Below, piece after piece: positions 8,999 to 16,944 of a stretch of 41,080 bases of DNA. Below the pieces are notes generated by a model. The model was not told the origin of the DNA, searched no databases, and worked only from the letters and a program-made list of their open reading frames with translations. The stretch is taken from NCBI GenBank assembly GCA_020722765.1, contig DYKD01000001.1:66025-107104 (forward strand). Reading direction: 5' to 3'. Both the position numbers and the translations under genes were made by a program. The first letter of the stretch is position 1, and each line of letters starts with the position of its first letter. The stretch comes from Brevinema andersonii (GTDB lineage Bacteria; Spirochaetota; DYKD01).

Positions 8999-9775
8999 TT
9001 ATTCTGCAGCCAAAGCTTCCTGCCGTAATTCTTTAGCCTCAGAATCCACGGCTTCCTGTCCAGAACGTTTTACAAGTTCAGACTGCTTGTCAGACTCGCT
9101 CTTGAGATCATTGATAACAGCCTTGTCATCATCAAAAGCATTGTCAATAGCTACTGGTTTGGAAAGCCCTTTGGATTTTGTATATTCAGTGGCCTGATCA
9201 CCATTCACTACGACTTCCCTGATGAAATCAAGGAGCATCTGCCTGTTATCTGTTGATAAACCGGATTCTGTCACAAAATCCTGGACAATGACTTTTCCTT
9301 CAAAAACAGCGACAACAGAGCGGTCCTTGTCAACAGCGTTTACAGAGAGCGTGGTGCCACGTACACCAACAACAGCAGCAGGAGTCTGAAAACGGACATC
9401 ATTCTTTTCCTTTGCAAATTTCTTGACAACAGCCAGAACTTTCCCTGAACTGGGAATTTTCAGTTCAGTCTTGAGCCCTTTCTTTTGAAAAGCGCGGTAG
9501 AGCTGAGCCTCAGAGTTCTGTACAATCCGGAAGATCGTGCCATTATTGAAAAATATGGAGACCCAGGAATTTTCCCCTGTCTTGATCACATCTTTTTCTG
9601 AAAGTGACATACCAACAACCATTTTCTTGAACTCGCCAACACCTTCAGCCTGAAAAAGGACATTGCCAGACAAAGAAGAAACACGAGCAGTCACAGGCTT
9701 TACTTTTGCAGGAGCTGAAAAAACCATTCCTGCCATAAGAAGAAGTGAAAGTAAAAAAACTAATATTTTTTTCAT
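8999..9775 (-). CDS. Exported FecR-domain protein
   Basis: 258 residues. The signal peptide is MKKILVFLLSLLLMAGMVF (cut near FSAPA). The FecR domain (PF04773 type) spans about residues 30-165: VSSLSGNVLFQ, GMSLSEKDVIKTGENSWVSI, the FFNNGTIFRI strand, and the diagnostic TPAAVVGVRGTTLSV. The C-terminal 90 residues are charged and helical. AAAGGAG sits 7 nt before the ATG and overlaps the end of the upstream barrel gene, only 12 nt away, so the two are co-transcribed. Free-standing periplasmic FecR-domain proteins are common in diderm bacteria next to barrels and TPR proteins. They are not the classical iron-dicitrate anti-sigma partner, and no sigma factor neighbours this one. The role is unknown. 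Confidence 0.85.
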   Translation of the reverse strand: MKKILVFLLSLLLMAGMVFSAPAKVKPVTARVSSLSGNVLFQAEGVGEFKKMVVGMSLSEKDVIKTGENSWVSIFFNNGTIFRIVQNSEAQLYRAFQKKGLKTELKIPSSGKVLAVVKKFAKEKNDVRFQTPAAVVGVRGTTLSVNAVDKDRSVVAVFEGKVIVQDFVTESGLSTDNRQMLLDFIREVVVNGDQATEYTKSKGLSKPVAIDNAFDDDKAVINDLKSESDKQSELVKRSGQEAVDSEAKELRQEALAAE

Positions 9776-9787
9776 GAGGGAACTCCT

Positions 9788-11248
9788 TTAATAATGATAT
9801 TTGATGGATGCGCCTGTAAAAAGGGTGACAAAATTGTACGCCTTAACAGACATGGAGAGATCGATTTCAAAATCCTTCCATCTATAACCAGCACCCAGTG
9901 TTGTGCTAAAAGAGGTGGTGCTGTCTTGAGGACTTAAGTTCTCAACAGTCGAAGATTCATCTTGAAACCGTGAAGCAATGGCAGTAGAAGTGATAGTCCT
10001 AGAATCTATCAGATATTTCATGAAACCCAACCGCAATTTCAGTTTCTCAATCACCTCATATTCCAAAGAGATTGAAATGGGCATCTGAACTTTTGACTGG
10101 ACAGATTCAACAGACTTATCGTTTGTTCCCCATGTACTTTCCGTATTGAGCAATGTCCTCTTTTCAAGATTAAGTCCTGCGGAGTAAATGATCTTCAAGT
10201 CATCCCGTGGTTTTGTATGCAAGGCGAGTAATGGCATACCACCAATTGCTGTATCTGAAAAAGTTTTGACAAGATAAGTATCAACCCCATGGTTGGTCAA
10301 GCCACCATCATTGCGGTCTATCTTTTCCACATATTTTGTTGAAGTATCCTTGAGATAGAAGTCGAGCATTATTATGAGACGGGATGTGTCGCTCAACTTG
10401 AGAATAGGACGCAGAAGGAAATTGAACGTGGGAGTTCCTGTTGAAAGATAGGAGATATCTGCATATCCCTTGTTTGTGACCATTGACTCTTTGTATCCAA
10501 AATCGAGGTCTGCCAGAGTCATATCCACAGCAACATCACATTGATTTAATATCCAGAAATCATCCAACGTGAGACCCAGAGATATGTTCTGCTCCATATA
10601 ACTCTTCCTATTGGACATGGTTCCATCATCAGCGTTTGGTACAGTTCCAGCAGCGATAACGACCTTATCATTCTTTTTATTGTAAAAGAGAGAATACTTA
10701 AGACCCAATGCCATTTTCGACGTAAGTTTCCTTCCAACGAGAACATCGAAGGAATGTTCTGGTGAAAATGTAGTTAAACTAAAATCAAATGGTTCAGTTG
10801 AAGCAAATGATGTTGTAGTATCCCCTACACCATTAAATCCTGGAGGAGATACTGTGTTTAAATAGCTAACGGAAGATGCTCCAGCAGCTGTTCCTGTTCC
10901 AAAGCTATTGTAAATAAATCCGTTATACGCCCTTCCCATGAAGAGAGCTGCTTTGAATCCCAAAGGCAACCTGAAAGTGGCGCCACCCCAAGGAGAGCCC
11001 TGCCAGATTTCTGCATAAGCAGTCCCATATTTCAACATGGTTCCAGGAGCAAAAAACATGTTATAATCATTCTGTATAAGCACATTGGGAATACCATAAG
11101 CCTGACTCAATGCATCTTTAACACCTGCAGGAACATCAATGGGAAGGGCTCCCGTCCCTTCGTACCCATTCGGCTCATACTGTGCATATCCTATCTGCGC
11201 AACAACAACCAAAAACAATGTAAGCACTAAATTTCTCAAAATAGACAT
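9788..11248 (-). CDS. Predicted outer-membrane beta-barrel protein
   Basis: 486 residues from the ATG at 11248, chosen because GGAGGTG lies 7-8 nt upstream and the next residues form a signal peptide (MSILRNLVLTLFLVVVAQIG, cut near GYAQ); the frame is open to 11341. The mature protein alternates amphipathic beta strands and Gly/Asn/Thr-rich turns: FDVLVGRKLTSKMALGLKYS, then FSTTLGAGYRWKDFEIDLSM. It ends in ASIKYHY, an aromatic C-terminus as expected for a BAM substrate. It may belong to the long-chain fatty acid transporter/TraF-like barrel group, but I cannot assign it. It is the first gene of an operon with FecR and, formerly, the TPR gene. Confidence 0.75.
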   Translation of the reverse strand: MSILRNLVLTLFLVVVAQIGYAQYEPNGYEGTGALPIDVPAGVKDALSQAYGIPNVLIQNDYNMFFAPGTMLKYGTAYAEIWQGSPWGGATFRLPLGFKAALFMGRAYNGFIYNSFGTGTAAGASSVSYLNTVSPPGFNGVGDTTTSFASTEPFDFSLTTFSPEHSFDVLVGRKLTSKMALGLKYSLFYNKKNDKVVIAAGTVPNADDGTMSNRKSYMEQNISLGLTLDDFWILNQCDVAVDMTLADLDFGYKESMVTNKGYADISYLSTGTPTFNFLLRPILKLSDTSRLIIMLDFYLKDTSTKYVEKIDRNDGGLTNHGVDTYLVKTFSDTAIGGMPLLALHTKPRDDLKIIYSAGLNLEKRTLLNTESTWGTNDKSVESVQSKVQMPISISLEYEVIEKLKLRLGFMKYLIDSRTITSTAIASRFQDESSTVENLSPQDSTTSFSTTLGAGYRWKDFEIDLSMSVKAYNFVTLFTGASIKYHY

Positions 11249-11276
11249 TGAAAACACCTCCATAATTAATGACTTT

Positions 11277-11304
11277 AATTTAGCAAATTTTATCCAAAAG
11301 TCAA
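11277..11304 (-). promoter_or_regulatory. Promoter of the barrel-FecR operon
   Basis: On the minus strand TTGACT (11299-11304), a 16-bp spacer, then TAAATT (11277-11282). The predicted start is about 20 nt before the ATG at 11248. Confidence 0.5.
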
Positions 11305-11377
11305 TAGGAAACCAATCATAAAAAAATATTTTCCTTGGCAACTTGACAAATCTAGTGTTCCTTGACTTTTCCTAAAG

Positions 11378-11406
11378 TTGATTTTAAATCCATAATACTA
11401 TAATAT
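11378..11406 (+). promoter_or_regulatory. Candidate promoter for the dehydrogenase operon
   Basis: TTGATT (11378-11383), 17 bp, TAATAT (11401-11406). A second TATAAT overlaps at 11399-11404 but has poor spacing. If used, the leader before the dehydrogenase ATG is about 215 nt. Confidence 0.35.
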
Positions 11407-11482
11407 AGTGCAACACAACATGAGGAGAACCGAACATAAAAAACACCTTTTTCTCAACTGACAAAAACAGGTTTTGATCCGG

Positions 11483-11605
11483 ATGAGAAAAAAATACCAG
11501 GAAGTCCTGCTCAAAACCAACATGGACCAGAACCTTGATATCAAACATCAAGACATTTTACCAGGATTCACAGACAAAAAAGCAATGGATGTTAAAATCA
11601 AATAA
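11483..11605 (+). CDS. Possible 40-codon ORF in the leader of the dehydrogenase gene
   Basis: ATG at 11483, stop TAA at 11603-11605, 24 nt before the dehydrogenase ATG. The product begins MRKKYQEVLLKTNMDQ and ends KKAMDVKIK; it is Lys-rich and codon-like in composition. No ribosome site precedes the ATG. It could be a leader peptide, a remnant, or chance. Confidence 0.2.
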   Translation: MRKKYQEVLLKTNMDQNLDIKHQDILPGFTDKKAMDVKIK

Positions 11606-11629
11606 CACTTAAAAACAAAGGATCACATA

Positions 11630-12742
11630 ATGACAAAACAGACAGAAGGAATCCGAGTCCCTGCAGAAAGCCTCACTCATTTCATGCGTGATGTACTGAT
11701 CAAGGCAGGAGTGCCAGAAGAAGACGCCCACATCTGTGCTGACATCCTGATTGCAGCAGACCTCCGTGGCATAGACTCACATGGCATCAACAGACTGAAA
11801 CCGATCTATTATGACAGGATAAAGCAAGGAACACAGACAGCAGTAACAAAGATGGAAATCGTGCGGGAAGGTCCCACCACAACAGTGATTGACGGCCATA
11901 ACGGGATGGGGCATGTCATTGGGAAAAAAGCCATGGACATCACGATTGAAAAAGCGAAAAAATATGGGATGGCCATGACAGCAGTCCGAAATTCCAACCA
12001 TTATGGCATTGCAGGATATTTCGGTTTGATGGCTTCTGAAAAGGACATGATCGGAATCACAGGAACGAATGCACGGCCTTCCATCGCACCCACTTTTGGT
12101 GTGGAAAACATGCTGGGAACAAACCCACTTACATTTGTGATGCCATCAGATGATGGTTTCCCCTTTTTCCTGGACTGTGCCACATCTGTTACACAACGTG
12201 GAAAGATTGAAGTCTATGCACGCGAAGGAAAAGAGACGCCCTCAGGTCTTGTCATAGACCGGGAATCGAACTACCTGACAGATTCCAAAGCGATACTCGA
12301 CATGCTTACACAAGGGACAGCAGCCCTCGTTCCTGTAGGTGGAGTTGGTGAAGAGACAGGCGGATACAAAGGTTATGGATATGCGACTGTCGTTGAAATC
12401 CTTTCAGCAGCACTGCAGGGAGGCTCCTTCCTCAAAGCGCTTCTCGGTGTTGAGAACGGCAAAAAAGTCCCCTACCATCTTGGGCATTTTTTCATGGCCA
12501 TAGATATTGCAGCTTTTACAGATCCTGCTGATTTCAAAAAAACAACAGGAGACATACTTCGAGCTTTGAGAAATTCGAAAAAAGCTCCAGGCTATGAAAG
12601 GATTTATACCGCAGGTGAGAAAGAACATCTCGTCTGGCTTGACAGGTCAAAGAACGGCATTCCCATAAACAAGGAACTGCAGGATGAGATCAACGGTCTT
12701 GTGAAAGAACTGAGCCTTCCCCATTATGGATTTCCTTTCTGA
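11630..12742 (+). CDS. Malate/L-lactate dehydrogenase-type NAD(P)-dependent oxidoreductase (Ldh_2 family)
   Basis: 370 residues, close to the family's usual 330-365. Family landmarks are AADLRGIDSHGINRL near residue 43, the catalytic-His strand AVRNSNHYGIAGYFGLMA near 121, a GTNARPSIAPTFG loop, MLGTNPLTFVMP, and DCATSVTQRGKIEVYAREG near 185. The GGYKGYGYATVVEILSAAL helix follows. Members (PF02615) reduce 2-oxoacids or oxidise 2-hydroxyacids such as malate, (S)-lactate, sulfolactate or ureidoglycolate with NAD(P)H. The substrate here cannot be read from the sequence. AAAGGAT lies about 6 nt before the ATG. The next gene starts 25 nt downstream on the same strand, but its product is exported, so no shared pathway is evident. 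Confidence 0.9.
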   Translation: MTKQTEGIRVPAESLTHFMRDVLIKAGVPEEDAHICADILIAADLRGIDSHGINRLKPIYYDRIKQGTQTAVTKMEIVREGPTTTVIDGHNGMGHVIGKKAMDITIEKAKKYGMAMTAVRNSNHYGIAGYFGLMASEKDMIGITGTNARPSIAPTFGVENMLGTNPLTFVMPSDDGFPFFLDCATSVTQRGKIEVYAREGKETPSGLVIDRESNYLTDSKAILDMLTQGTAALVPVGGVGEETGGYKGYGYATVVEILSAALQGGSFLKALLGVENGKKVPYHLGHFFMAIDIAAFTDPADFKKTTGDILRALRNSKKAPGYERIYTAGEKEHLVWLDRSKNGIPINKELQDEINGLVKELSLPHYGFPF

Positions 12743-12767
12743 TACAGCAGTCCAAGGAGATTTGCCA

Positions 12768-13922
12768 ATGCACATGAAAGTCCTTTTTATCATATTGATC
12801 ATCCCTCTTGCCACAATGATGGCAGCAAACACAACAACAGTGGAATACTATTCTGGTAGCAAGGGCAGCATCAGTATTCAAGCTCTTCCTGTCCGTGTTG
12901 CCTATGAAATCACAATCAAAGGGAAAAGCCAGTATAAGACACTCATGGCACAGGTTACAAAAAAAAAGGATCAAACCAGAAAATATGAACTGTCAGACAT
13001 TGACAATGAATTCTCATGGACATTGCCTGGTCGTGACGGGAAAGGAACTTATGATGTGATCATCTATGGGCTTCTCCCCACAGGAACATCATACAGAGGA
13101 CTCGCTCATTTCTCTTTTACTACAACGGATGACTATCCAAAGGAACTGATTGATATAGCTGCAGAACGGATGTCCTATTACGATGCTGCCAAGAACAGGT
13201 TCAGACTTGTTCCCCCACCTCTTTCAACAGATTCTGCAATCCCCCTAAAGGGGATGAACAAATACAGGACAGTGATGATCCAGATTGCAAAAGCAGGGAA
13301 AGCCCCACGCCAGCTTAAATTCACAGGGACTGAAAGCACAAACTTCAACTGGATCTATCATGTGAAAGAAGGTCCTGGTCTATATACTGTCAGCATTTTT
13401 GGCAATGACAAAGGTGGAAATGATTTCATAGCTCTCTGTACATTCACGATTACATCCAAATCGAACCAAGACCCGAAAGAGATTGAATACCCCATCAATG
13501 ACAAGATACTTTCTTATGCCCTTTCTGTCACAAACAAGACAGTTGGTCGCGGAGAATGCTGGGATCTGGCAGCAGAAGCCCTGGATTTCTATAATGCAGA
13601 TTGGGCACGGCCGTTCTCTTTTGGCAGACCTGTTGACCCTAAAAAAGAACCTGTCCTCCCTGGTGATATCATCCAGATGTACTCATTGAAACTTGTGAGC
13701 ACACTACCAGACGGTTCTATCAAGACTGAATATTTCGGGTTGCCTCAACATACTGCCGTTGTAGAGAAAGTACCAGACACAGATATTTATATCATGTTGA
13801 ATCAGAACATCGCAGGGAAGCGATTTGTCATGAGAAGCATTTTGGATCTGAATCATCTCATTTCTGGACGCATAGAATTCTACAGACCAGTAGCTGGTCT
13901 TATCAAAGGGAAAGAAGATTAA
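12768..13922 (+). CDS. Exported protein with two beta-sandwich repeats and an NlpC/CHAP-like C-terminal domain
   Basis: 384 residues from the ATG at 12768, 8 nt after AAGGAG and starting a signal peptide ([19 protein letters not shown]). The frame is open back to 12726. Two repeats of about 100 residues follow: one with [31 protein letters not shown] and FSFTTT, the other with [31 protein letters not shown] and FTIT. The last 130 residues show [36 protein letters not shown] and YIMLNQN. The order Cys...His...Asn matches the papain-like NlpC/P60-CHAP fold, so a peptidoglycan or peptide hydrolase acting in the periplasm is plausible, as inference. Its end overlaps the convergent sigma-factor gene by 4 nt. 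Confidence 0.7.
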   Translation: MHMKVLFIILIIPLATMMAANTTTVEYYSGSKGSISIQALPVRVAYEITIKGKSQYKTLMAQVTKKKDQTRKYELSDIDNEFSWTLPGRDGKGTYDVIIYGLLPTGTSYRGLAHFSFTTTDDYPKELIDIAAERMSYYDAAKNRFRLVPPPLSTDSAIPLKGMNKYRTVMIQIAKAGKAPRQLKFTGTESTNFNWIYHVKEGPGLYTVSIFGNDKGGNDFIALCTFTITSKSNQDPKEIEYPINDKILSYALSVTNKTVGRGECWDLAAEALDFYNADWARPFSFGRPVDPKKEPVLPGDIIQMYSLKLVSTLPDGSIKTEYFGLPQHTAVVEKVPDTDIYIMLNQNIAGKRFVMRSILDLNHLISGRIEFYRPVAGLIKGKED

Positions 13923-14758
13923 GACTGGATAAAATCCCTTAAGTGATCATGATTCTTCTTTATCTTATCCAATACGGACATTTCAATCCTGCGAATTGTC
14001 TCAGGAGAGGAATGGAACATATCACTTGTCTCTTTCAAGGTGTATTTCACACCATCATAAAAACCAAACCTGTACATTATGATCTTTTTTTCTATATCCA
14101 GTAGATTGGAAAGGACTTTCTTGATGGCTGCTTTCATCATCTTGTTTGTAACCAGAGCTTCTGTTTCCCATTTATCATCCGTAACAATGACTTCATGATA
14201 GCTTTGTGAACCGTCAAAGCCAACTTCCTTATCCAAGGATACAGCAGGTTGACTAAGATTCATTACCATATCCACTTTGGAAAGGGATTCATTAAGGGCT
14301 AAAGCGACATCCTGACTTGTTGCTGGTGAATACCGTACCCTTTCGAGTTCAACAAGTTTCCTTTCAATTTTCCTGAGAAACTCCTCTTTCTTAACAGGAA
14401 TGGGAACATCCCTGCAATAGTTATAAAGATATTTCTGTATATAATGCCTGATCCACCAGAACGCATAAGTACTGAATTGATATCTTTTCCTGTAATCATA
14501 TTTTTCAATGGCTTTTAATAGCCCTATGTTTCCCTCTTGTATCAAATCAACGAGATTCAAGTCTTTTTTAAGGTATTTCTTAGCAATAAGTATGACCAAC
14601 CTGACATTTGCGAAAAACAGCTTGTTTTTTGCAGCAACATCGCCCTTTTTCATCCTTTTACACAACATTATCTCTTCATCTTTATGTAATATGTCTAATC
14701 CAGCTTTTTTAATACACTTAATATAATCATTCAACTCTGACTTCAGATAATTATTCAT
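13919..14758 (-). CDS. Alternative RNA polymerase sigma factor, sigma-70 family (RpoD/RpoH/RpoS-like)
   Basis: 279 residues with regions in the expected order. Region 1.2 spans about residues 1-35 ([21 protein letters not shown]). Region 2.1-2.4 is [20 protein letters not shown], then [20 protein letters not shown], then the melting segment [20 protein letters not shown]. Region 3 follows. Region 4 has [18 protein letters not shown] and the helix-turn-helix [21 protein letters not shown]. It lacks the long region 1.1 of a primary sigma factor and is too long for an ECF factor, so it is a group 2/3 alternative sigma. AAGGAT precedes the ATG. The gene has a sigma-54 promoter (14801-14817). Which stress or developmental regulon it serves is unknown. 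Confidence 0.92.
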   Translation of the reverse strand: MNNYLKSELNDYIKCIKKAGLDILHKDEEIMLCKRMKKGDVAAKNKLFFANVRLVILIAKKYLKKDLNLVDLIQEGNIGLLKAIEKYDYRKRYQFSTYAFWWIRHYIQKYLYNYCRDVPIPVKKEEFLRKIERKLVELERVRYSPATSQDVALALNESLSKVDMVMNLSQPAVSLDKEVGFDGSQSYHEVIVTDDKWETEALVTNKMMKAAIKKVLSNLLDIEKKIIMYRFGFYDGVKYTLKETSDMFHSSPETIRRIEMSVLDKIKKNHDHLRDFIQS

Positions 14759-14800
14759 ATTCTATCCTTTTCATATTCATGAATTAACACTTATAATATA

Positions 14801-14817
14801 TGCAAATATAGTGCCAA
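14801..14817 (-). promoter_or_regulatory. Sigma-54 (-24/-12) promoter upstream of the sigma-70-family gene
   Basis: On the minus strand the bases read TTGGCACTATATTTGCA: TGGCAC, 5 bp, TTGCA, with the invariant GG and GC separated by exactly 10 bp as in the sigma-54 consensus. The start would fall about 30 nt before the ATG at 14758. A dyad TATAGA (14839-14844) / TCTATA (14860-14865) further upstream could be an activator site. Confidence 0.75.
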
Positions 14818-14894
14818 AAAATAAAAAAATATTATAAGTATAGAATCAGGTTAAATCTATCTATATTGAAGGTTATGCTATTAAATTAAAAATT

Positions 14895-14925
14895 AAAAAC
14901 TATCTGGTTATTTTTTATACAGATA
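14895..14925 (-). terminator. AU-rich hairpin after rpmE, possible terminator
   Basis: On the minus strand TATCTG and CAGATA arms (14920-14925 and 14901-14906) are followed by GTTTTT. The stem is only 6 bp and AU-rich. Confidence 0.4.
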
Positions 14926-14949
14926 AAAAGTATAAAATTATTATATAGC

Positions 14950-15150
14950 CTATTTAATACTGTATTTCTTCTTAAACTTTTCAATTCTACCAGCAGCATC
15001 CAAAAGCTTTTCCTTACCAGTAAAGAAAGGATGGCAAGCAGAACATACTTCTACCTTCAGATTTTCAACAGTGCCTCGGGTCTGGATCTTGTTGCCACAA
15101 GCACATTCTATGGTTGTCTCCACATATTTAGGATGTATATCCTTCTTCAT
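14950..15150 (-). CDS. rpmE: 50S ribosomal protein L31
   Basis: 66 residues from the ATG at 15150, chosen because GAGGAG lies 6 nt upstream; the frame is open to 15180. The start [12 protein letters not shown], the [16 protein letters not shown] strand and [19 protein letters not shown] are diagnostic for L31. The CxC and CxxC cysteines mark the zinc-binding (C+) form, so no zinc-starvation paralogue is implied. It binds the large subunit near the central protuberance. It diverges from rpmB over a 196-bp region with a clear promoter for each gene. Confidence 0.96.
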   Translation of the reverse strand: MKKDIHPKYVETTIECACGNKIQTRGTVENLKVEVCSACHPFFTGKEKLLDAAGRIEKFKKKYSIK

Positions 15151-15181
15151 GATGTTCTCCTCAAAGTGATAATTAGGCATA

Positions 15182-15210
15182 AATATAACTTAGAAGCGTA
15201 AGGAAGTCAA
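15182..15210 (-). promoter_or_regulatory. rpmE promoter
   Basis: Minus strand TTGACT (15205-15210), 17 bp, TATATT (15182-15187), about 25-30 nt before the rpmE ATG. Confidence 0.75.
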
Positions 15211-15283
15211 ATTTTTTTAATATGAAAGCGAGGCAAACTATGATTAAGAAAAAGAAGAAACGAGAGATATTTTTATGAATTTA

Positions 15284-15312
15284 TTGACAAAACATCTTTC
15301 TTCATATATATT
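15284..15312 (+). promoter_or_regulatory. rpmB promoter
   Basis: TTGACA (15284-15289), 17 bp, TATATT (15307-15312). The predicted start is about 28 nt before the rpmB ATG. Confidence 0.8.
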
Positions 15313-15346
15313 ATTGCTCTATTAAAATCAATATAAGAGGTAGCCC

Positions 15347-15529
15347 ATGTCCAGAGCATGTGATCTTTGCGGAAAAACGATAGTCTTTGGAAACAACGTA
15401 AGCCATTCCAATAGAAAAACCCCCCGTTCTTGGAAACCTAACCTTCAATCTGCCATTTTCATGGTAAATGGGAAAAAGACCAAAAAACGCGTTTGTACAC
15501 GTTGTCTTAAGAAAGGCAAAACAATCTAA
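15347..15529 (+). CDS. rpmB: 50S ribosomal protein L28
   Basis: 60 residues, a normal length. [20 protein letters not shown] and the [12 protein letters not shown] segment are typical of L28, followed by [13 protein letters not shown]. The CxxC pairs at both ends suggest the zinc-binding form. AGAGGT precedes the ATG by a few bases. It ends 11 nt from the convergent response-regulator gene, with no obvious terminator between them. Confidence 0.96.
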   Translation: MSRACDLCGKTIVFGNNVSHSNRKTPRSWKPNLQSAIFMVNGKKTKKRVCTRCLKKGKTI

Positions 15530-15540
15530 GTTTTTGAGAT

Positions 15541-16932
15541 TTAGCTTCTGTCCCATTCAGGAATATCCTTAAGCAAATCCGGATATCTTTCCAGTTTGTT
15601 ATGCAATGTTTTCCTTGTTACTCCAAGGATTCGTGCTGTTTTGCTTAAATTCCTGTTTGTTGACCTGATTGTCTCCCTTATCATTATCTTTTCCATATCC
15701 TCAAAAGTCATACCTGTTTTTATGACACTAGCAATATCCTGATTAGGATCCTTCACAATAGGTCTGACCTGAAAAAACTGAGGGGTCAAATCCTCAAGCA
15801 CAATCTCTCCTGTCTCATTTATGACAACCAACCGTTGAATGACATTCCTAAGCTCACGGACATTCCCTGGCCACCTGTAATCTAAAAACTTATCAAGGAC
15901 ATCCCTTTTCAACTTCACACTTTTACCATATTCTTTGTTGAATTCCTCAAGAAACGCATGTGCTAACACGACGACATCTCCTTCCCGTTCCCTCAAAGGT
16001 GGAAGGATCACATTGACAACATTCAATCTATAAAACAGGTCTTCCCGAAAAGAACCGTCCCTGATTTTTTTTTCCAAATCCGCGTTTGTAGCCGCAATAA
16101 GACGGATATCAACCTTCACTTTTGTATTACTGCCTACACGTTCAAATTCAAATTCCTGGAGCACTCGGAGAAGTTTGGCCTGCACTTCCTGTTTGAGATT
16201 GCCTATCTCATCCAGAAACAAAGTCCCTTTGTTTGCAGATTCGAATTTTCCAATCTTCTTGATGAGGGCTCCTGTAAATGCGCCTCGCTCATGTCCAAAA
16301 AGCTCATTCTCGATCAAAGTGTCCGGTATCGCTGCACAATCCACTGCCACAAACGGACCGCTTTTCCTGTGACTGTTATAGTGTATCGCTTTGGCAACAA
16401 GCTCTTTCCCTGTTCCACTCTCACCAGTAATCAGGACAGTGGAGTCATTGGTAATCACCTTGCGCAAGGTCTGGAATATTTTTGCCATCTGACTGCTTTT
16501 CCCTTTGATCGTATCAAAGGAATATCTGGATTCCACTTCGCTGCGCAGTTCTTCCAGTTGCTGTTCCAAGGAAAGCCTGTCCAAAGCGTTTTTTACAAGA
16601 ACCAAAATCTTGTCATTATCAAAAGGTTTTGTCACATAATCAAAAGCGCCAAACTTGATGGCCGAAATCGCATTCTGTAAATCCTTATCCGCTGTTATGA
16701 TGATAACAACTGTAGCGATATTGTCATTCTTCACATTCTGTATGACTTCAAGACCTGTCATGCCAGGCATGCGCATATCCAAAAGGGCAAGATGGAAATT
16801 ATCCCGCTTCAGGAGTTCCCATGCCTGTGACCCATTATCCACAACAGTCACATCATAATCTGGCTGCAGAAGCTCAAGCAACAATTCCCGGATACCGGCC
16901 TCATCATCAGCTACAAGAATCTTATGTTTCAT
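15541..16932 (-). CDS. Sigma-54-dependent response regulator, NtrC/AtoC type
   Basis: 463 residues in three domains. The receiver domain (1-115) has the acidic pair D9-D10, phospho-acceptor D52 in LLDMRMPG, T80 and K102 in VTKPF. The AAA+ domain (about 142-380) has Walker A GESGTGKE (170-177), the sigma-54-contacting GAFTGA loop (217-222), Walker B GTLFLDEIG, and the REDLFYRLNVV and WPGNVRELRN motifs. The C-terminal Fis-type helix-turn-helix is LSKTARILGVTRKTLHNKL. Once phosphorylated, such proteins oligomerise and open sigma-54 promoter complexes. AAGGGG precedes the ATG. It lies 12 nt after the kinase gene, clearly its partner. The sigma-54 promoter at 14801 is a natural candidate target, by inference. 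Confidence 0.95.
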   Translation of the reverse strand: MKHKILVADDEAGIRELLLELLQPDYDVTVVDNGSQAWELLKRDNFHLALLDMRMPGMTGLEVIQNVKNDNIATVVIIITADKDLQNAISAIKFGAFDYVTKPFDNDKILVLVKNALDRLSLEQQLEELRSEVESRYSFDTIKGKSSQMAKIFQTLRKVITNDSTVLITGESGTGKELVAKAIHYNSHRKSGPFVAVDCAAIPDTLIENELFGHERGAFTGALIKKIGKFESANKGTLFLDEIGNLKQEVQAKLLRVLQEFEFERVGSNTKVKVDIRLIAATNADLEKKIRDGSFREDLFYRLNVVNVILPPLREREGDVVVLAHAFLEEFNKEYGKSVKLKRDVLDKFLDYRWPGNVRELRNVIQRLVVINETGEIVLEDLTPQFFQVRPIVKDPNQDIASVIKTGMTFEDMEKIMIRETIRSTNRNLSKTARILGVTRKTLHNKLERYPDLLKDIPEWDRS

Positions 16933-16944
16933 CAGCGTTACCCC

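Noticed and set aside
8676..9103. A 14-bp direct repeat (GTCAGACTCGCTCT) shared between the gene-free stretch and the end of the FecR gene.
   Set aside because: A few such matches are expected by chance in 41 kb and the flanks do not extend the similarity.
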